Source: Isochrysis galbana (Eukaryota; Haptophyta; Isochrysidales; Isochrysidaceae). Taken from it: DNA of 64,000 bases. Location of the stretch: positions 2,773,915-2,837,914 of the forward strand of contig CM030940.1 in the NCBI GenBank assembly GCA_018136815.1, read 5' to 3'. Positions within the stretch are counted from its first letter, which is position 1. Each line of letters starts with the position of its first letter. Positions 21,073 through 31,887 of the stretch are shown here, one piece after another. The notes under the pieces are model-generated. The model had not been told where the DNA came from and searched no databases. It saw only the letters and a list, made by a program, of their open reading frames with translations. Both the position numbers and the translations under genes were made by a program.

Positions 21073-23111
21073 CTATGATAGAGATTGAGCACCATTTTTG
21101 AGCTTGCTTCCCTTGTCTGCATGTGCGACACACATGGCACGCGCCGAGTCCTTGTTGGCGGATCCAAGTAGCGAACGATCGCGCCTTGAGGGAAGGGGTT
21201 GCAAGAAAGCAATCGATGATGGGGGAATGGTAATAGGCCCCACGACGACTTTTGGTTTAAGAAGAGGCAGTGTGCCATCCGACGTTGCACGCAGGAGTTC
21301 GCCATTCAACATAACTTCTTGTGACCCATCATTTGATTTAGTCAGTAAATACAAATCGACCATGCCTGATTCCCCTAGCAAGTGCACATCGAACGTAATG
21401 GGAATCGAGACATTGATATGATAGTTGGCAACAAAGGCTACGATTTTACCGCCCCTTGCAGAGCTGTGTTATGGGGTCAAGGGGAACAATGGGTTATTCA
21501 GACGGATGCCCGAGTGTGATGAGCGTATTGCCGTGCGAGTTCGTGTGCAGGCAGCTGTGCGCTGCGGATGGGGATTCTGTACCTCGCCCGACATAAGTGC
21601 AATCGAGGTGATTTGGCATCACCTGCGGGCACAATGAATCGATACCACTAGAGATTGCGGCACTCCAGATGCGGGCCACGAAACCTCGAGCACAGTCGGA
21701 CCCATGAGAAGATTCCATAGCTTGAATAGCCAATAGGACGGCGTGGGTGTCAGATCATTAACGGCAAGAAGCCCGTAATACCCTCCTACAACAGGCATTA
21801 GAGATATAGGTCGTGATTTGGACAACGGTCTCATTGTTGTCTGTTTTCTTGTTGGCTTGACTCACCCACAAGAGTCTGCCGAATGTATGTACTCACGCCG
21901 TGCATCGCCGTCGTAGTAAGCGCACGAGCGGAGTAGAATAGGTCGATAAATGAGTCGGTGACTCCACGTCTGCCACCTGTCCAGCAATTCGCGCCTTCAC
22001 CGTGCCAAACCTCGACGCCATACGACGAAGAAAGATTAGCTATAGCGAGCGCCGCATCCTCGAGGCGTTGCAAACACCCGAGGTTCAAGATTGTCCCGTG
22101 GGTCTCATCATCAGTGTCGCAATATGGGTCTGAAGCAGTGCAAGGGATTGCGTCTCCTTACAATCTCCGTTTGTGGTGCTGGTGCGTGCATCAGGGATGC
22201 ATGACAAGACCACAACTACTGCAAGGTCATGACTAAAGCAGGCCTCTATGATCAAGGAAAAAATCTAAAGATGGCATTTTCTCACATTGGTGATAAGTGA
22301 GCGCATGCATCACTGATGTGGCCGGAGAAGGCAGTCCATCCAGCATGGTGTGGATGTATCTAGGCAACTTTGAACTTCCAGTAAAGGCAGCGATGTCGGG
22401 TGCCAATAGCTTTGGCCGATGTTCAGTGTCTTCACTTGACCAAACACTCTCAAGAATTGCACGCAAGCCAACCAAATCTTGGGCAAGCTGCGAGGGCGAT
22501 ACACCCTGCGAGCCAGAGTATATGCCATTCAGCTCGTTGCCAAGCTCAAAACCATATGGTCGAATCCCTCTTCTTCTCGTCTCATTGAAGAAGGCATACA
22601 TTGAGGACAAGTCCAGCGGAGAATCCTGACTGGTTCTGCCAAGACAGGCATTCAGACCAAAGACGAGGCGGCAGCCTGTGGCAGAGGCAAAAGCAGCGAT
22701 CTGTTCCCACCGTTCATTCGTCATACAATCGTACTGGGCCGGCTTTACTTGTGAACAATAGTATCCTGTTGTAGACATTTCATTCAGTGATGGCCGTTGG
22801 GTGCTGGCTGATGAGGCACAGCTCCCAATGGAAGCTTCGTACACCAGGGAATCTTGAGGGGACCCGCCGATGCGCAGCACAGCCGGACTTAGCTCTGCAG
22901 TTAGCTTGTGCAGCTTGGGAGAGAGGTGGATGTGGAGCGCCGACGCGTTGCCCCATTTGCGGCCGTATGTCGGGTCATCGTGCCTCCACAGGTCAAGACC
23001 AAAGCCAAGGAAGTGACTGCTGACGCGAGCGAGCACGCGGCCGGACGTGTCGAGCACCAGGCCAAGTCCAATATGCCCGAACCCGCCGATCACTAGCCAG
23101 AAGCAGCGCAT
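21073..23111 (-). CDS. Heparanase-like glycoside hydrolase family 79 (about 5 exons)
   Basis: Retaining endo-beta-glucuronidase family acting on uronate-containing polysaccharides; probably secreted (hydrophobic N-terminus MRCFWLVIGGFGHIGLGLVL). Exon 1 (23111-22286) carries the GH79 hallmarks PAVLRIGGSPQDSLVY and YGFELGNELNGI, whose Asn-Glu holds the acid/base Glu. Exon 2 (22129-21866) supplies the nucleophile region VEVWHGEGANCW and FIDLFYSARALTTTAMHGVS. Exon 3 (21785 to about 21620) reads GGYYGLLAVNDLTPTPSYWL. A short exon 4 follows (about 21560-21500), and exon 5 (about 21460-21073) has LKPKVVVGPITIPPSSIAF, the typical C-terminal beta-domain strand. Junctions CCAAT|GTGAGA...CTTCAG|AC and GTGG|GTGAGT...TTGTAG|GA are in frame; exon 4 boundaries are less certain. 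Length (about 480 residues) matches the family. Confidence 0.85.
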
Positions 23112-23139
23112 GGGAAGTGGCGTGCCGTCTGAGAGGGAG

Positions 23140-23300
23140 GGGTTCAGAGAGGGGGAGAGGAGGGGAGCGAGCGAGCGAAGAAGGGGGGGGGGAGGGGGGG
23201 AGGGAGGGAGGAGGGAGGAGAGGGAGAGAGGGAGAGCGGGAGAGCTCTAAAGAGGTAGAGTACAGGGAGAGAAGGAAAGAGAGAGAAGAGGAATGAGCCA
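23140..23300. repeat. Purine-rich tract upstream of GH79 gene
   Basis: GA/GGGA-rich on + (pyrimidine-rich on the GH79 coding strand), directly upstream of its start codon. Similar CT/GA tracts precede the lipase, coiled-coil and D-lactate dehydrogenase genes. It could be a 5'-UTR or promoter-proximal microsatellite. Confidence 0.5.
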
Positions 23301-23610
23301 GGACACCGAGAAAAACTGGGGAAGACGGAAGGGAAGGGGCGGAGAGAACAGGCCGGCAAGGGGCGTGGGGAGTTGGGCGGTAGGGGGCTAGGCCGTCGGG
23401 GCTCGTCCGTCCGTTTTTCAGATTCACATTCACACTCGTTGCTACTTACGAATCTCCCTATATAATAAAACAACTGAGCGTTAGTACCACTACTCTCACT
23501 AGCCCGGTACTATCACGACACCCCTCAGCGCACTTGCCCGTACGCCTTGACGTGTGCTGTCACTAGACACATACGCATATGGACCCCTTCGAATCTCCCC
23601 CCTCGCAAAC

Positions 23611-24519
23611 TAGGGCCAGGCAGAAATATTCCGAAAAATCTGCCCAAATATTCCGCGACGATATCCCGTTTATATCCCGGGAGGCTGCCCAAATATCCCC
23701 AAAATATGTCGTCTAGGAGTTTTGTTTTGGGCTAGTGCGCAGGGCCCTCCTTTCTCCCTCCTCCCTATTCTTTGCTAGCTTGCACATACATTGTTGTTTG
23801 CACCATGACCATGATGTGTGTTGTAGGGAGTAGTCTTAATTACATTGGTATTGGACTTGGCACATCACACATCACACTTCATTCACACATCACGCTCTTG
23901 ATTCTTGATTCCGCTTATTGCGGTTGTAACGCAACAAGACAGATGCCTCCACTTGATCAGCCAGAGAGCTTGCACGCAAGGAAGGAAACATACACGCTAG
24001 CAAAGAAAACACGCAACTAAGTTTATACTTGGTTCACTCATGGCGGGGCACGAGCCCCCCTCTCTCTCCACTCCTCCCCTGCCATGGGGGAAGAACCACC
24101 CGCTCTCCTGGCACGCCTGATGGCCTGCCAGGAGCACACTGCCCTGCTGACCCATCCCTCTCCCCACAGGCACGCCTGATTCGCCCGCCCTGGCCTGTCG
24201 TCTGTCGTGGCCTGCCCATTCCTCTGACCAGCCCCTCCTCCCCCTGGGCCCCCCTGTTCAGGACCCCCCAGCCAGCTCCAGTCGACTTGCAGGGGAGCGG
24301 AGCGCCAGCGAAGGAGAGGCAGGAGGGGCCAGGGCCATGCCCCAGCCTCACCTGCCCCCTGAGCTGTGCTCCCAGGCCCTGCAGGCCATCTGGGGACCTG
24401 AGCGAGGGCCCATGGCGCGTGCTCCCAGGCCCTGCAGGCCATCTGGGGACCTGAGTGAGGCTGGGCGATATCCACCCAAATATCCCGCGGAATATCCTGA
24501 ATATTTCTGCCAGGCCCTA
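23611..24519. mobile_element. Non-autonomous hAT-like DNA transposon, 909 bp
   Basis: Terminal inverted repeats TAGGGCCAGGCAGAAATATT (left) and the complement ending AATATTTCTGCCAGGCCCTA (right), with subterminal ATATCCC motifs on both sides. Flanked by 8-bp duplications TCGCAAAC (23603-23610) and TCGCAAAT (24520-24527). TIRs starting TAGGG and an 8-bp TSD are characteristic of hAT elements. It encodes no transposase. It sits in a family B element and itself carries a family A fragment at 24009-24460. Confidence 0.8.
24009..24460 (+). repeat. Family A/D fragment nested in the hAT element
   Basis: Head AACTAAGTTTATACTTGGTT through the ATGGCGGGGCACGAGCCCCC and GACCAGCCCCTCCTCCCCCT blocks. A partial tandem copy of GCCCTGCAGGCCATCTGGGG occurs twice (about 24378 and 24428). 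It closely matches the corresponding region at 38398. The D tail is absent. Confidence 0.7.
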
Positions 24520-24969
24520 TCGCAAATCCCCGGCTCCCATTATAACATTATAACTCCCCACGAGCTACAATGAGGGAAAACCCATTGAGGCGGACCGACC
24601 TACGTCGGGCGACTCTCCGGGAAAAAGCACCGGGGGGGGGGAGGAGGGGGCTCTTGTCAAAAAAGAAGAACGGCCCTTACAGCTCTCGCCGCGAGCGATC
24701 CTCGAGAAATAAGAGACTGCGCCTCAAGGTACCTGCCACACAAGCACACAAGGGTCCCCATAGGCGTCTTGAGCCTCTCCCTCCTCATCCCCCTCCTGTC
24801 GCCAGCCGCCCCTCTCCGCCCGTTTGCTAACGCAAATGGGACCCGTTTCTCACCACACTCCATCGGGGGGGGGGTGCAAATCCCCCCCTCTCCCTCGCTT
24901 CGCTCTCTTCCACCCCTAGTGGGGGAACGTTGGACGTTGGGGCCGCCAGATTGTCAGAGCAAGGCTGAT

Positions 24970-25515
24970 CTGACTCTTGGTTGGAGATTGTCTGCGAGGG
25001 CGCGCCGGCAGCTATAGCGCGGAACGCGGTTCTTGCGCTTTTGGTCCCCTTGCCCTCTCCGAGGGTCTGGATTTCCGCAATGCAGCTATGCAGCTTGCAT
25101 TGCGTTTGTTTGATAGGTCCCCAAAGGGGCTATATTGTTGGAGGTGCGGGGCCAGCCCCTCGTGCATGAGCACGAGGGCGGTACCACGGCTGTGTAGGGG
25201 TAGGGGTCAGGCCCGGAGGCCTTCCCTAGTGCCTAGTGGAGTGTCCTGCATGTGCGTGGGATGTGCTGGGTGTGGCTGTGGAGGGTGTTGTGGGGCTTGT
25301 GCTGCCGCATGGCTGTCAGCATGGCGGCCTCCTGCGCGCTGTTTGTGGTGATGCGGGGGTGTAAAGTGGTGGCTCCTGTGCACACCTGGCTGGGGGGGTC
25401 GGCCTGGCGCGGTCGCTTCGGTGACAGCGGCGAGTCCATCAGTGCTTCGTCTATTGCGGCGGCAGTGGGGGAGGGGAGCGACGCGCGCTCCATGACCCTA
25501 TCAGTTTACTGATAG
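24970..25515 (-). repeat. GC-rich dispersed repeat with terminal hairpin
   Basis: Contains GCGAGGGCGCGCCGGCAGCT and CGCGGAACGCGGTTCTTG, found inverted at about 48690-48760. It ends at 25515 in the hairpin CTATCAGTTTACTGATAG, which is also present at 10688-10710. The CGCGCTCCATG motif before the hairpin recurs at 45175. No credible ORF. Confidence 0.5.
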
Positions 25516-25761
25516 TTTCAAGATGGACCTGTACGTCTGGTCTGTGGTATGCCCCTATTTGCTTGCCGACTTTCATGGAGGGAGCGAAGACTCATCAGAT
25601 TGCAGCGTGCGCCGCCGCGCGGCCTTGGCGCGGAGGCGCCAACGCCAACCATGGTGCGACAACTAGTGATTGATGTGGGATGATGGATGCACCCAATCTC
25701 GCTAGTAATTTGTTCACGGTGTGCGACCCACACGAAGAATATGGCATACCTACTTGATTAT

Positions 25762-27705
25762 CTACACCGGCACTCGATGTGCTGCGGCCCGCTTCACTTT
25801 TTTGGCCGCCTCGACGATCGTTGGCACAATAACATTCATGGCATGATGGAAGACCGCACTGGTTGGTGTGAGCGCAGCTGCAGAGTGATCAAAAGGGGCT
25901 GGATTCGCTATGCACCATACACCGGACTGAAGACGTCGGGCGAGCTTTGGGGCAGATGGCATGCTTTTTACGGCATCGTCGCCCGTAGTTTGTTGGTGTA
26001 CGGATCGGCTCGAAGGAAGTGAAAGCTGCGGGACAACGCAATGGCGATGGGATACTGGGCATAATTGCGAAGTTGTGGGCACCATTCCATCCGAGTGACC
26101 AAAGACGGAGCGTGCAAGTGGATCGCGGTCCTGGTCGGAGAGAAGTGGCTCAATGTGTACTTGTGTGTTCATGTTTGAAGCGCGCCGCATAGAATCAAAT
26201 CGCGCAAACTCGACCCATGCTATGAAAGCTGCGACGAGGACATGCTCTGGAGAGGCGGTGTGCAATGGCACTGGTAGCCGTGGAGGAATTTTTGCATCCC
26301 AATGGTGCGGGCAGGGGCAATGGGAAGCCTGAGAGGAAGTATCAATAGCCCTGAGGGGCCCAAAGGGGTTCTCCTGAACACGAGACTCAATGCGATGGGA
26401 AAGCTCTGAGCATGGCTGTGGGTGACATGAATCGAGCATACTTCTAGCATCGACTGGGCCGCCCTCGCTACCTAGTGTCAACATGGCGGGGTCTTCAGCG
26501 GCAGTGGCACGACAAGGTAGAGAAACGTAGAAAGAACAATCGTGTATCGGCATCGTCTCTGACACCATTCTTGCTCCATGAGATGTGAGCTCTATTAGAG
26601 CAGTGTCGGCTGAATGAAGCAACCGATGTGTGCCATTCACCAATGGCCACACATCCCGAAGGCCCAACGCCCATTGGTCGAGGCGCCAGTCAAAGAGCAA
26701 CTCTCGTACCGTCGTGCTGAAAAAGATGAGTATATGGGAGAGATACCCTACCGTGACTGCAAGGCCAACCGGGCGTAGCCGCGGCCCAACTGATTGGCGC
26801 AGCCGGGCGCAAGTTGGCCATGGGAGCGCAGTGCAATGCGAGACATGCAAAGCATTGGCCGGGCGAGCACTCTTGCAGCTGCACAGAGCGCCACTACTAC
26901 TGCGGCAAACGCTTATGTCTAGAGAATCACTCTGCATGTTGGAAACGCACGCGGAGCAGCTGCAAGTACTGCACGAGTCCAGGCTTGAACTCGGCACAGC
27001 CCCGATCATCTCGAGCGCCGGGCCGGCTCCTCGAAAGGGTGCTGCAATGGCAATCACGCCAGCGATCCAGTCGGCGTGGGTGGCGTGGCCTGGGAAGGCT
27101 CCATCTCGAAGAAGTGCTTGGAGCGCGAGGGCAGTGTTCACGCCCTGTGAATGGGTAACAATGATGATGGGCTGGCCAGAACTCCAGTTGGGCAGTAGTC
27201 CATCGCCGCACTCTTTCCCAAACCTGCCGTGCATGTGCACCAATGAGTGCTTCTCGCCAAAATCAACGCGCCCACCCTTGAGGGCGTAGAAGAGCTCGCA
27301 TGCTCGATCATGGCAAGAGCTGACCGGTCCGAGTGGCGGACAGAACACGCGCACCCCAAGCCTCGTATAATGCGCTGCCGCCTTCTGGCCGCTGCCCATG
27401 TTACCAGGGATGAGAACGACTGGCACATTCATGTCGAGGAGCTCTCGCGAGGGGTCGCTCCGTGCGCAGTGAGGAGGAGAGTGCAGGAGTAGGCGCACGA
27501 GCGAGAGGACCACGCTGCGTACCAAGGCGAGCGTCACGGCAAGGACAAAGTGAATCCGGCCCGCACGGTGGGCGTACGAGGGCGAGGCGGGCCGGCATCG
27601 GCTCCAGTGATGGTACTCAGCGCTGAGAGAGGGTAGACGCCACTCCCACCTCCGGCGCGAGCGCGAGCGCGGCCTGCGGGGCCCCATCTTGCTCCTCCCT
27701 CTCAC
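25762..27705 (-). CDS. Triacylglycerol lipase, Staphylococcus/Geobacillus (family I.5/I.6) type
   Basis: Intronless 647-codon gene for an alpha/beta-hydrolase esterase/lipase. Residues 51-74 are a strong hydrophobic helix (IHFVLAVTLALVRSVVLSLV), so the enzyme is probably membrane-anchored or secreted. The core follows: VPVVLIPGNMG (oxyanion strand), then PPLGPVSSCHDRACELFYAL and GGRVDFG...HMHGRFG, the near-invariant signature of bacterial class I.5/I.6 lipases, then the nucleophile elbow IIIVTHSQGVNTALA (Ser about 186). A later GHSDGMVPTTSQ matches the region near the catalytic His/Asp. The middle has Ser/Cys-rich insertions, making it longer than bacterial homologues (about 390). No intron and a bacterial-type signature suggest ancient transfer. 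Its 5' side meets a huge CT microsatellite. Confidence 0.8.
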   Translation of the reverse strand: MRGRSKMGPRRPRSRSRRRWEWRLPSLSAEYHHWSRCRPASPSYAHRAGRIHFVLAVTLALVRSVVLSLVRLLLHSPPHCARSDPSRELLDMNVPVVLIPGNMGSGQKAAAHYTRLGVRVFCPPLGPVSSCHDRACELFYALKGGRVDFGEKHSLVHMHGRFGKECGDGLLPNWSSGQPIIIVTHSQGVNTALALQALLRDGAFPGHATHADWIAGVIAIAAPFRGAGPALEMIGAVPSSSLDSCSTCSCSACVSNMQSDSLDISVCRSSSGALCSCKSARPANALHVSHCTALPWPTCARLRQSVGPRLRPVGLAVTVGYLSHILIFFSTTVRELLFDWRLDQWALGLRDVWPLVNGTHRLLHSADTALIELTSHGARMVSETMPIHDCSFYVSLPCRATAAEDPAMLTLGSEGGPVDARSMLDSCHPQPCSELSHRIESRVQENPFGPLRAIDTSSQASHCPCPHHWDAKIPPRLPVPLHTASPEHVLVAAFIAWVEFARFDSMRRASNMNTQVHIEPLLSDQDRDPLARSVFGHSDGMVPTTSQLCPVSHRHCVVPQLSLPSSRSVHQQTTGDDAVKSMPSAPKLARRLQSGVWCIANPAPFDHSAAALTPTSAVFHHAMNVIVPTIVEAAKKVKRAAAHRVPV

Positions 27706-27756
27706 GGCGTTCCGACGCCGGCAGGAGCACGAGTTGAGTCCGTCTGTCTTCTCTCT

Positions 27757-28190
<434 letters not shown>

Positions 28191-28293
28191 TATTTTGAGC
28201 TGTTCCACCTCTCACTTTCACTTCATCTCTCTCCTGGCGGCTCGCTCTCGTCTTCATCACCTCTTTTCGGTCGCCGCCCTTTCTTTACGTTAA

Positions 28294-28778
28294 CTCTTTA
28301 CTGCCGGGAGCGCAGCATGCAAATGGATGCTTCGAAGTTTCGTTTTTTGAGGTGAGAGAAGAGAGGAAGACGTGTTCAACGATATAAGCGACGCTTTCCG
28401 CAAAGAAAGAGATGATCAAATTTTTCCCGATCCCCCCCCCTCCCCCCCCCCCCCCGTCCCCCCGCCCCCCGTCTCCCTCCCAGTCCCACTCCGTTGCGCC
28501 GCGCCGCCCTCCCCTCAACCTCTCACACCTCTTTCTAACGTGCACACGTGGATTATTTGGTAAACTGAAGCATCCAAATGGCTGCTTCGCCCCTGGGCCT
28601 ATTTTCTCCATAATTCCACACTACAATCTCGACCTATTGTGTTGAAAATGGGAGGGAATGTGGGGAAAGATGTCCCTGAGGCTCCCCCAGCACCTCATGG
28701 GCACCCCTCAAAGGCGTTGGCGAGCGGGACGAAATATGTCGTTTGAAGCATCCATTTGCATGCTCCGGCAGTAAACAG
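28294..28778. mobile_element. piggyBac-like MITE, 485 bp with TTAA target site
   Basis: Left end CTCTTTACTGCCGGGAGC, then GCATGCAAATGGATGCTTCG. The right end is its inverse: GAAGCATCCATTTGCATGCT then CCGGCAGTAAACAG. Both ends abut TTAA (28290-28293 and 28779-28782). TTAA duplications plus a CYCTTT...TGCC-type terminus are characteristic of piggyBac elements. An internal AAGCATCCAAATGGCTGCTT (28566) partly repeats the subterminal motif. It encodes no transposase; C-rich centre. Confidence 0.85.
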
Positions 28779-29193
28779 TTAAACATAATTGTTGTGCTAA
28801 TATAGTACGCTGCTCCACTCCGAGAACGCAAGGGGAGGCGAGAGGGGATGGTGGTGGAAGGCTCCCCAGCGGAAACGGGGGGGCGGTCGTTGGCGCCACC
28901 GGGCGTCGCGGCCCTTCCAGCGGCCCCTTTCGGACTCAGGCGGCGCGCTGCAATGGCCAGCCACGGCCAGCAAGAGGTAGGGCGGTCAAACAGTGTTTTT
29001 TTATTAGGGGTGAAAAAATGACCATCTCAGAATTGAGGAAATTTGAGGATTTTTTTCGGGAGAAAGTTCCCAATACACCCAACTAGCACATATCCGGGGC
29101 CCATTAGGACCCGGACCCCCCCTTGGGCCCCCACAACAAAACGTAATCGAAAACAGACAAAAGACGCTAAAATCGCAAAAGCTTGAAAAGCTC

Positions 29194-29580
29194 AACTTCG
29201 AACCGATGCCGGGCGCGCTGCGTGCCCGTTTTCGACGATCCATCCGGATGGGGGACCCCACCAGATACCAAATACGCATAGCCCACCCGGATGGTCACGC
29301 CAATCGGGCAGGCCGCGCGCCGAACCCTCGTCGAAATCACCCATCCGCCGAGCCCATTGAACGTTGAGCCGTCGCCGAGGGAGGCCCGGAGAGCCCAACT
29401 TCGAACCGATGCCGGGCGCGCTGCGTGCCCGTTTTCGACGATCCATCCAGATGGGGGACCCCACCAGATACCAAATACGCATAGCCCACCCGGATGGTCA
29501 CGCCAATCGGGCAGGCCGCGCGCCGAACCCTCGTCGAAATCACCCATCCGCCAAGCCCATTGAACGTTGAGCCGTCGCCG
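29194..29580. repeat. Tandem duplication, 203-bp unit, two copies
   Basis: Unit 1 starts at 29194 (AACTTCGAACCGATGCCGGG) and unit 2 at 29397 with nearly the same sequence; the second ends at about 29580 where the hAT coding region begins. Differences are few (CCGGATGG/CCAGATGG, CCGAGC/CCAAGC), so the duplication is recent. It may be a subterminal array of the adjacent hAT element. Confidence 0.85.
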
Positions 29581-29584
29581 CCGT

Positions 29585-31239
29585 GTATTGGGACGCAATT
29601 GGATATGTGGACGGACTCCAACACTCACACCGCTTTCGCCGCAATAACTGCCTCGTGGGTTGAAGATCCGAAGGTGAGAGAAAATAATCCGCAGCTTCGT
29701 GTGCGCAGCACCCTCATTTCGTTTGGCCGTTTTCCGTACCACAAGAAGACCGGGGAGAACATTAAAGCTTGGTTCGTCGAAGAGCTCAACACCGCCGGCA
29801 TCGGCTTCGCGTCTGTTTCCGGCGTCACTCCAGACGGCGCCGCGGACGGTCAATGTGGGTTGCGCGCAATCGAAGCGCTCGCAGACAAGATAGACACGTG
29901 CCATCTACACCAACTTCAACGTGCTGTGCTTGCCTCGATTGGCCTCGCGTACAAGACCTCGCTCAACACCGAAGCTAAGGAGCTTCTGCGCGCTCATGCG
30001 CGCATGGTTCAGCTCACACGGCAGAGTGGTGCCGTCGCCAAAGAAGTCAAGGACAAGCAGCTCGAAGCGGGTGTGCCCGAGCACAAGCTGCTTGCGACAA
30101 AGAAAGCTTCTGTTACTCGTTGGGGCGGGTCGTACTTACTTCTCAGCCAGAACTGCCTTTTGAAACCTGGGCTACATCCTATCGTCGAGGCCTACAAGCG
30201 CGAACACCGTGGCAAACTGGATGCCATCGTCGAGGATGACGATTCTGAGCAAGGTAGCCGAGCCGGGCATTGTGTGGCGGCTAGCGAGCTCGGCCTGACA
30301 AACGACAAATGGGACGATTCGTTGCAGCTAGAGGCCTTCTTGCACCGTTGTTTCGAAGTTAAAGAGGCGTGTGAGCATAAGGGCCACATAACTGGAGCGC
30401 AATCGATGATGCTCTGCCACTCTCTTCGTCAAGCGTCCAACGCAACCAGCAGCTTGGAGATCCAGAAATTGCCCCCAACTCTCGCATTGAAAGACCGTGA
30501 GCGTAAGGTGGAAACCGTTGATTGGGCTGATGTGATACCGATGGTCGCCACAGCGCGCAAGATTCTTGCTGAGGAGCTGAACAACCGTTTGTTCGTCGAT
30601 CGCCCATGTAACACTCGAATGGTGCTCGCGTACATGTCCAAGCAGAAGCGCATCGACCGATGGATGACTCCGCGCCAATGCGACGTCGCGAAAGCGTTGT
30701 ACTTGAAGATGTTGCGCGATGCTTCAATCCTGGTCGGAACGATGAACAAGAAGTCCAGAGAGTCGCCGAGGCTGAAGAAGAAGAGGAGGCTCATTCTCGA
30801 TGAATCTGACGATTCGGGACTCGAGCTCGAGGACGGCGTCCCTAGCACGTTAGCTATCCCGCCGGTGACAGCGGATGCCGTCTGCGACGAGGCAACGGAA
30901 TGGAGGCTTCTCGGGCACGAGTGCATCAAACCTTTCTTCGACGACGATGGTGTGCTCAACGAGTTCGCGATGATGTGGGCCTTGCGCGACCGCTTTCCGT
31001 TGCATTTCCATGTGTTCAAGCAGTGCGCCTCACACATTCACCATGAGGCGAATGTGGAGCAAATTTTCTCGCTCGCAGGTGCCATCTCGGACCCGAACAT
31101 GATGCCCGAGACATTGGCCATGTTCACGCGCATCCATTTCAACAAGAACACTTCCATGCCATCCGTGGCAGCCATTCGCGAGAGATATTTTGCCAAGTTT
31201 CGTAAGGCTGGGAGGGCGCTTAGGGAGGAGGAGGCCTGA
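29585..31239 (+). mobile_element. hAT-family transposase, N-terminally truncated
   Basis: A 550-residue open frame with the hAT RNase H-like core: first catalytic Asp in LDMWTDSNTHTAFAAITASW, second in GVTPDGAADGQCG, then CHLHQLQRAV, and the C-terminal dimerisation/third acidic segment HHEANVEQIFSLAGAISDPN. TRWGGSYLLL lies in the insertion domain. The N-terminal BED zinc finger is missing; the frame emerges from the 203-bp tandem repeat, so the 5' part is lost or in an unseen exon. No in-frame stop remains, so it is recent or still under selection. It ends in Arg/Glu-rich RKAGRALREEEA. It could mobilise the TAGGG-ended element at 23611, but its own termini were not found. Confidence 0.8.
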
Positions 31240-31377
31240 CCGCGGCGCTGTGTCTTGCTGTCTGCTGTGGTTGTGGCTCGACTTGTACGTACGTGCGTAC
31301 ATGCGTGTGCGCGCGTGTGTGGTAGCTGGCCTGTAGTCAACTTAATGGCGATATGTTAGCCACGTCTTAGTATTGTT

Positions 31378-31427
31378 ATTCAAGCCTTGAATAGTCAGCC
31401 CAAGCACGAGTCAAGGCTTGAATAGAG
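31378..31427. repeat. Short inverted repeat downstream of hAT gene
   Basis: ATTCAAGCCTTGAATAG followed about 17 bases later by GTCAAGGCTTGAATAGAGC: both arms are near-palindromic and carry CAAGGCTTGAATAG. It could be the subterminal region of the hAT element or a transcript-end hairpin. Confidence 0.5.
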
Positions 31428-31887
31428 CATTTTTGCCGAAGTCGTAGTCATTAGTCAACTAAAGGTTGTAATCAAGGTGAGGGTTGGGGCGGAAGGTAGA
31501 GGTAGAATCAGGCTACTTACTGCTTATAGTTTTGTGCCTCGGGTCTCAATGCGGTCACGTGTGTCGTGGCGTGTTGGTGCACGGCTAGTGGCAGTAGCGG
31601 CACTAATACTCAGTCATTTTAATATACATATACATCTGGAAAGTTTTGGAGGAAATAAATACTACTACTAGTATAAATGTGAAATGTCAACAACAAGTAC
31701 ATGTGCAAACGCATATAGTGATCAACAACGATGCAAGGAGGCGGGATTATGTTGACCACCCGCCGGTCTTCAGCTACCTTTCTAGCTAGCACTACTAGCA
31801 CTAGCTAGCACCATCGCTACCATTCACCATGTATGAATCCAAAGCGCCGTCTACCGCTGCGCTTCAAGCCCGTCTGTCTCGTTGGCA

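Larger units (their letters stand above)
23463..24920 (+). repeat. Family B element split by a hAT-type insertion
   Basis: The left part (23463-23610) has the B head GAGCGTTAGTACCACTACTC and CGGTACTATCACGACACCCC. The right part (24528-24920) resumes with CCCCGGCTCCCATTATAAC, AACCCATTGAGGCGGACCG and CGTTTGCTAACGCAAATGGG. Comparison with the intact copy at 8275-8300 shows the break falls inside CTCGCAA/CCCCCGG. The 3' end is lost. Confidence 0.75.

Noticed and set aside
22993-23433. 146-codon reverse frame extending the GH79 gene upstream
   Set aside because: The upstream part is translated GA/CT-rich repeat; the Met at 23111 with a hydrophobic leader is a better start.
26630-27289. 219-codon frame antisense to the lipase
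   Set aside because: Shadow of the lipase coding strand, which has clear family signatures.
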